NCBI GenBank assembly: GCA_003155465.1
Contig: PMCR01000570.1
Span: 14,544 to 24,018 of the forward strand
Direction: 5' to 3'
DNA from: Myxococcales bacterium
GTDB lineage: Bacteria; Myxococcota; Polyangia; Fen-1088
DNA: 9,475 nucleotides
Positions 7,763-9,475 of this stretch are shown here, piece by piece. The notes beneath the pieces were generated by a model that ran no database searches, was not told the DNA's origin, and saw only the letters and a list, made by a program, of their open reading frames with translations. Both the position numbers and the translations under genes were made by a program. Every line of letters starts with the position of its first letter. Position 1 is the first letter of the stretch.

Positions 7763-7902
7763 TGGGGCCAGCCTAACGGGTCCTCGCCATTTCGGAAAGG
7801 GCTTTTACCTTGGAAACAGCCTTGTCTTCCCCTGACTCGGAAAGTACGCTGCTAGCCGCCGTGGACACCGGCCCTCGGCACCCTGTTTCAACCTGAACCA
7901 AC
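7763..7902. promoter_or_regulatory. Divergent control region between GH44 and ROK regulator genes
   Basis: This 140-bp gap must hold the promoters of both divergent genes. Related octamers occur at 7792-7799 and 7837-7844 (both TCGGAAAG) and at 7810-7817 (TTGGAAAC). GTTTCAA at 7885-7891 is close to the reverse complement of the last. They could be operator half-sites, but chance is not excluded. A weak sigma70-like pair for the regulator is TTGTCT at 7822 and TACGCT at 7845 with a 17-bp spacer; the second octamer falls in this spacer, where a bound repressor would block transcription. I see no convincing promoter for the GH44 gene and no SD before either start. Confidence 0.5.
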
Positions 7903-9162
7903 ATGCGCGAGCGACACGAATCCATGCTGGGCAAGGGCGACAACCAGGCCATCCGAGAGGTCAATCGATCGATCATTCTCGACCTAGTCCGTCGCGCGGG
8001 ACGGGTTTCGCGCACGGAACTGGCACGCCGTTCGAAGCTGACCAAACCCACGGTGTCGACCATCATCGACGAATTCATCGGCAACGGGACTGTGCGCGAG
8101 GTCGGGCTGGGTGAATCACTATCGGGCGGGGGCCGGCCGGCGCGGTTGCTGGAATTCAACGATGCCTCCGCCGCCTACCTGGGCATCCATTTCGGCGTGC
8201 GCGCGACCAGGGTGGCGGTGGCCGATGCTCGAGGAGTCATCCGCGTGGTGCGGAGGCGGCTGTCGCTGCGTGATGCTCCGGCGCGAGCCAGCAAGGTGGT
8301 GCGGTCGATGGTCAGCGAGGCCTTGCAGGCGGCCAAGATTCCCCGGGCGCGCGTCGCGGCCGCAGGGGCCACCGTGCCTGGCCTGGTCGACCATGAAACC
8401 GGAGTGTGCGTGCTGGCGCCCAACCTCGCCTGGCAGAACGTGCCATTGCGCGAGATCCTGCAGGATGAGCTGCGCGTGCCGGTTGTGGTCAACAACATCA
8501 CGCAAGCCTCTGCGGTGGCCGAGGGGCGGGTGGGTGCCGCGCGCGGCGTGCGTTCCTACGTGTGGCTTTACGTGGGCAGCGGCGTGGGCGCGGGCATCGT
8601 GGTCGACGGGCGGCTCTTCCACGGGCAAAGCGGCTTTTCCGGCGAGATCGGCCACTGTCCCGTGAGCGAAGACGGCCCCCCCTGCGGGTGCGGGCGGCGC
8701 GGCTGCCTGGAGACGGTGGCCTCGACCATGGCCATCATCCGCGCGGCCGAGGAGGCGATTGCGGGCAAACAGGAGACGCGGCTTGCCCGGGTGGAGGGCC
8801 AGCTTGACGTGGCGGCCATTGCCGCGGCCGCGGCCGAAGGGGACGCGGTTGCCAGGCGGATTCTGGCCCAGGCGAGCGAGCACTTGGGTCGCGGGATCTC
8901 GTTCCTGCTCAACATCCTCAACCCGGAGATGATCGTGCTGGGCGGTCCGGTGATCGAGACAGGCGAGCCTTTCCTGCACGAGGTCCGCGCCTCGGTCGCG
9001 CGTCACGCCCTGCTGCCGCGCGGGGTGGCCATCGTTCCCTCGACCCTGGCCGATCGCGCCGAACTGACCGGATCGGTGCTGCTGGCCATGGAGAGCACGG
9101 TGCGCTCCTACCGAATCGTGGGCAGCCACGATGTTCGTGCGCATGCGGCGACGGAACTGTAG
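7903..9162 (+). CDS. ROK-family transcriptional regulator (NagC/XylR-like)
   Basis: The product is 419 residues from ATG 7903; ATG 7924 is an alternative and neither has an SD. Residues about 15-68 form a winged helix-turn-helix (SRTELARRSKLTKPTVSTII). Residues about 92 onward form the sugar-kinase-like ROK domain: YLGIHFGVRATRVAVADARG, the GSGVGAGIVVDG loop, GEIGH (248-251) that in the family contacts the sugar, and the complete zinc site His251, Cys261, Cys263, Cys268 (CGCGRRGC). The catalytic Asp of ROK kinases, in the NDA-Q-A-A motif, is replaced by Ile199 in NNITQASAVAE, so kinase activity is unlikely and the protein should be a pure sensor-repressor. ROK regulators release DNA or are modulated on binding a sugar. 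The divergent GH44 gene and the nearby xylA suggest control of a glucan, xyloglucan or xylose regulon; the ligand is inferred, not shown. Confidence 0.92.
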   Translation: MRERHESMLGKGDNQAIREVNRSIILDLVRRAGRVSRTELARRSKLTKPTVSTIIDEFIGNGTVREVGLGESLSGGGRPARLLEFNDASAAYLGIHFGVRATRVAVADARGVIRVVRRRLSLRDAPARASKVVRSMVSEALQAAKIPRARVAAAGATVPGLVDHETGVCVLAPNLAWQNVPLREILQDELRVPVVVNNITQASAVAEGRVGAARGVRSYVWLYVGSGVGAGIVVDGRLFHGQSGFSGEIGHCPVSEDGPPCGCGRRGCLETVASTMAIIRAAEEAIAGKQETRLARVEGQLDVAAIAAAAAEGDAVARRILAQASEHLGRGISFLLNILNPEMIVLGGPVIETGEPFLHEVRASVARHALLPRGVAIVPSTLADRAELTGSVLLAMESTVRSYRIVGSHDVRAHAATEL

Positions 9163-9229
9163 CCGACTGTCTCCAGGGCGTACCGCTTAGCTACTTCCTG
9201 CCCGAAGATCGACAGTTCGCGACCTGCGT

Positions 9230-9475
9230 CTACAGATACCGGCTAACCACGTTCTCCAGCATCTCCTGCCGACCCGAACGGGGCTTGGGATCGATGTTGC
9301 CTGACCTAACCCGATCGGCGATCTGTTCCAGCGAGAGCTTGCGGTCGAGGATCTCTTTGCCCAGCCCCTGTTTCCAGCCGGCGTAGCGCGCGTCCACCAG
9401 GGCGGACAGCTTGCCGTCGGTCAGAATGTGGTCGGCGACCAGCAGGGCACGCGCCAGGGTGTCCATGCCGCCCAC
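9230..9475 (-). CDS. xylA: Xylose isomerase, C-terminal fragment (cut by window edge)
   Basis: Only the last 81 residues of a protein normally of about 440 are in the window. The frame is open at the right edge, so the truncation comes from the window and not from mutation. The segment matches the C-terminal arm of XylA from memory of the E. coli protein: GGMDTLARALLVAD, DARYAGWKQGLGKEIL, LSLEQIADRV and SGRQEMLENVVSRYL, the last being a family hallmark. XylA converts D-xylose to D-xylulose in the cytoplasm; its active-site and metal residues lie upstream, outside this window. The gene is convergent with the ROK regulator with a 67-bp gap, so its promoter lies beyond the right edge. Its presence ties the locus to pentose use. 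Confidence 0.93.
   Translation of the reverse strand: MGGMDTLARALLVADHILTDGKLSALVDARYAGWKQGLGKEILDRKLSLEQIADRVRSGNIDPKPRSGRQEMLENVVSRYL

Noticed and set aside
8119..9144. Minus-strand open frame of 341 codons opposite the ROK gene
   Set aside because: The His/Arg/Gly-rich translation is typical of an antisense shadow. The ROK frame has complete HTH and zinc motifs.
9154..9218. Inverted repeat GAACTGT/ACAGTTC across the ROK-xylA gap as a terminator
   Set aside because: The arms are only 7 bp with a 51-nt loop and compete with another 6-bp pairing (ACTGTC/GACAGT). There is no T-tract, so it is not a convincing terminator.

Overview
The window is GC-rich, densely coded bacterial DNA. The proteins point to a diderm: outer-membrane beta-barrels, lipoproteins with clear lipoboxes and long Gly/Thr-rich linkers. 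The style of the lipoproteins suggests Myxococcota or a related delta-proteobacterial lineage, but this is inferred from protein character and not from a marker gene. The theme is capture and breakdown of a plant polysaccharide, with a link to xylose metabolism.

Positions 3-5452 (+) hold four tightly packed genes that look like one operon whose promoter lies left of the window. They are two tandem paralogous outer-membrane beta-barrel proteins (the first lacks its 5' end), a large lipoprotein with a jelly-roll (CBM-like) fold interrupted by a Cys-rich block, and a second lipoprotein with a Gly/Thr linker and a jelly-roll domain. Junctions are 2, 5 and 13 bp. At the first two junctions the SD-like GGTGG lies inside the last two Trp codons of the upstream gene.

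Positions 5453-5506 are a short gap between convergent genes carrying a perfect 8-bp GC hairpin (REP-like, possibly a bidirectional terminator). On the minus strand at 5507-7762 is a glycoside hydrolase family 44 lipoprotein with an N-terminal carbohydrate-binding-like domain. Divergent from it, across a 140-bp regulatory gap, is a ROK-family transcriptional regulator at 7903-9162 (+). At the right edge on the minus strand is the C-terminal end of xylose isomerase (xylA).

Working model (inference): the barrels and jelly-roll lipoproteins bind and import oligosaccharides at the cell surface, the GH44 lipoprotein cuts a beta-1,4-glucan or xyloglucan there, and the ROK repressor senses a released sugar, possibly xylose, which XylA then channels to xylulose. 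This would be a PUL-like locus without SusC/SusD. No gap longer than 300 bases occurs. I saw no tRNA, rRNA, CRISPR array, insertion sequence or attachment site.
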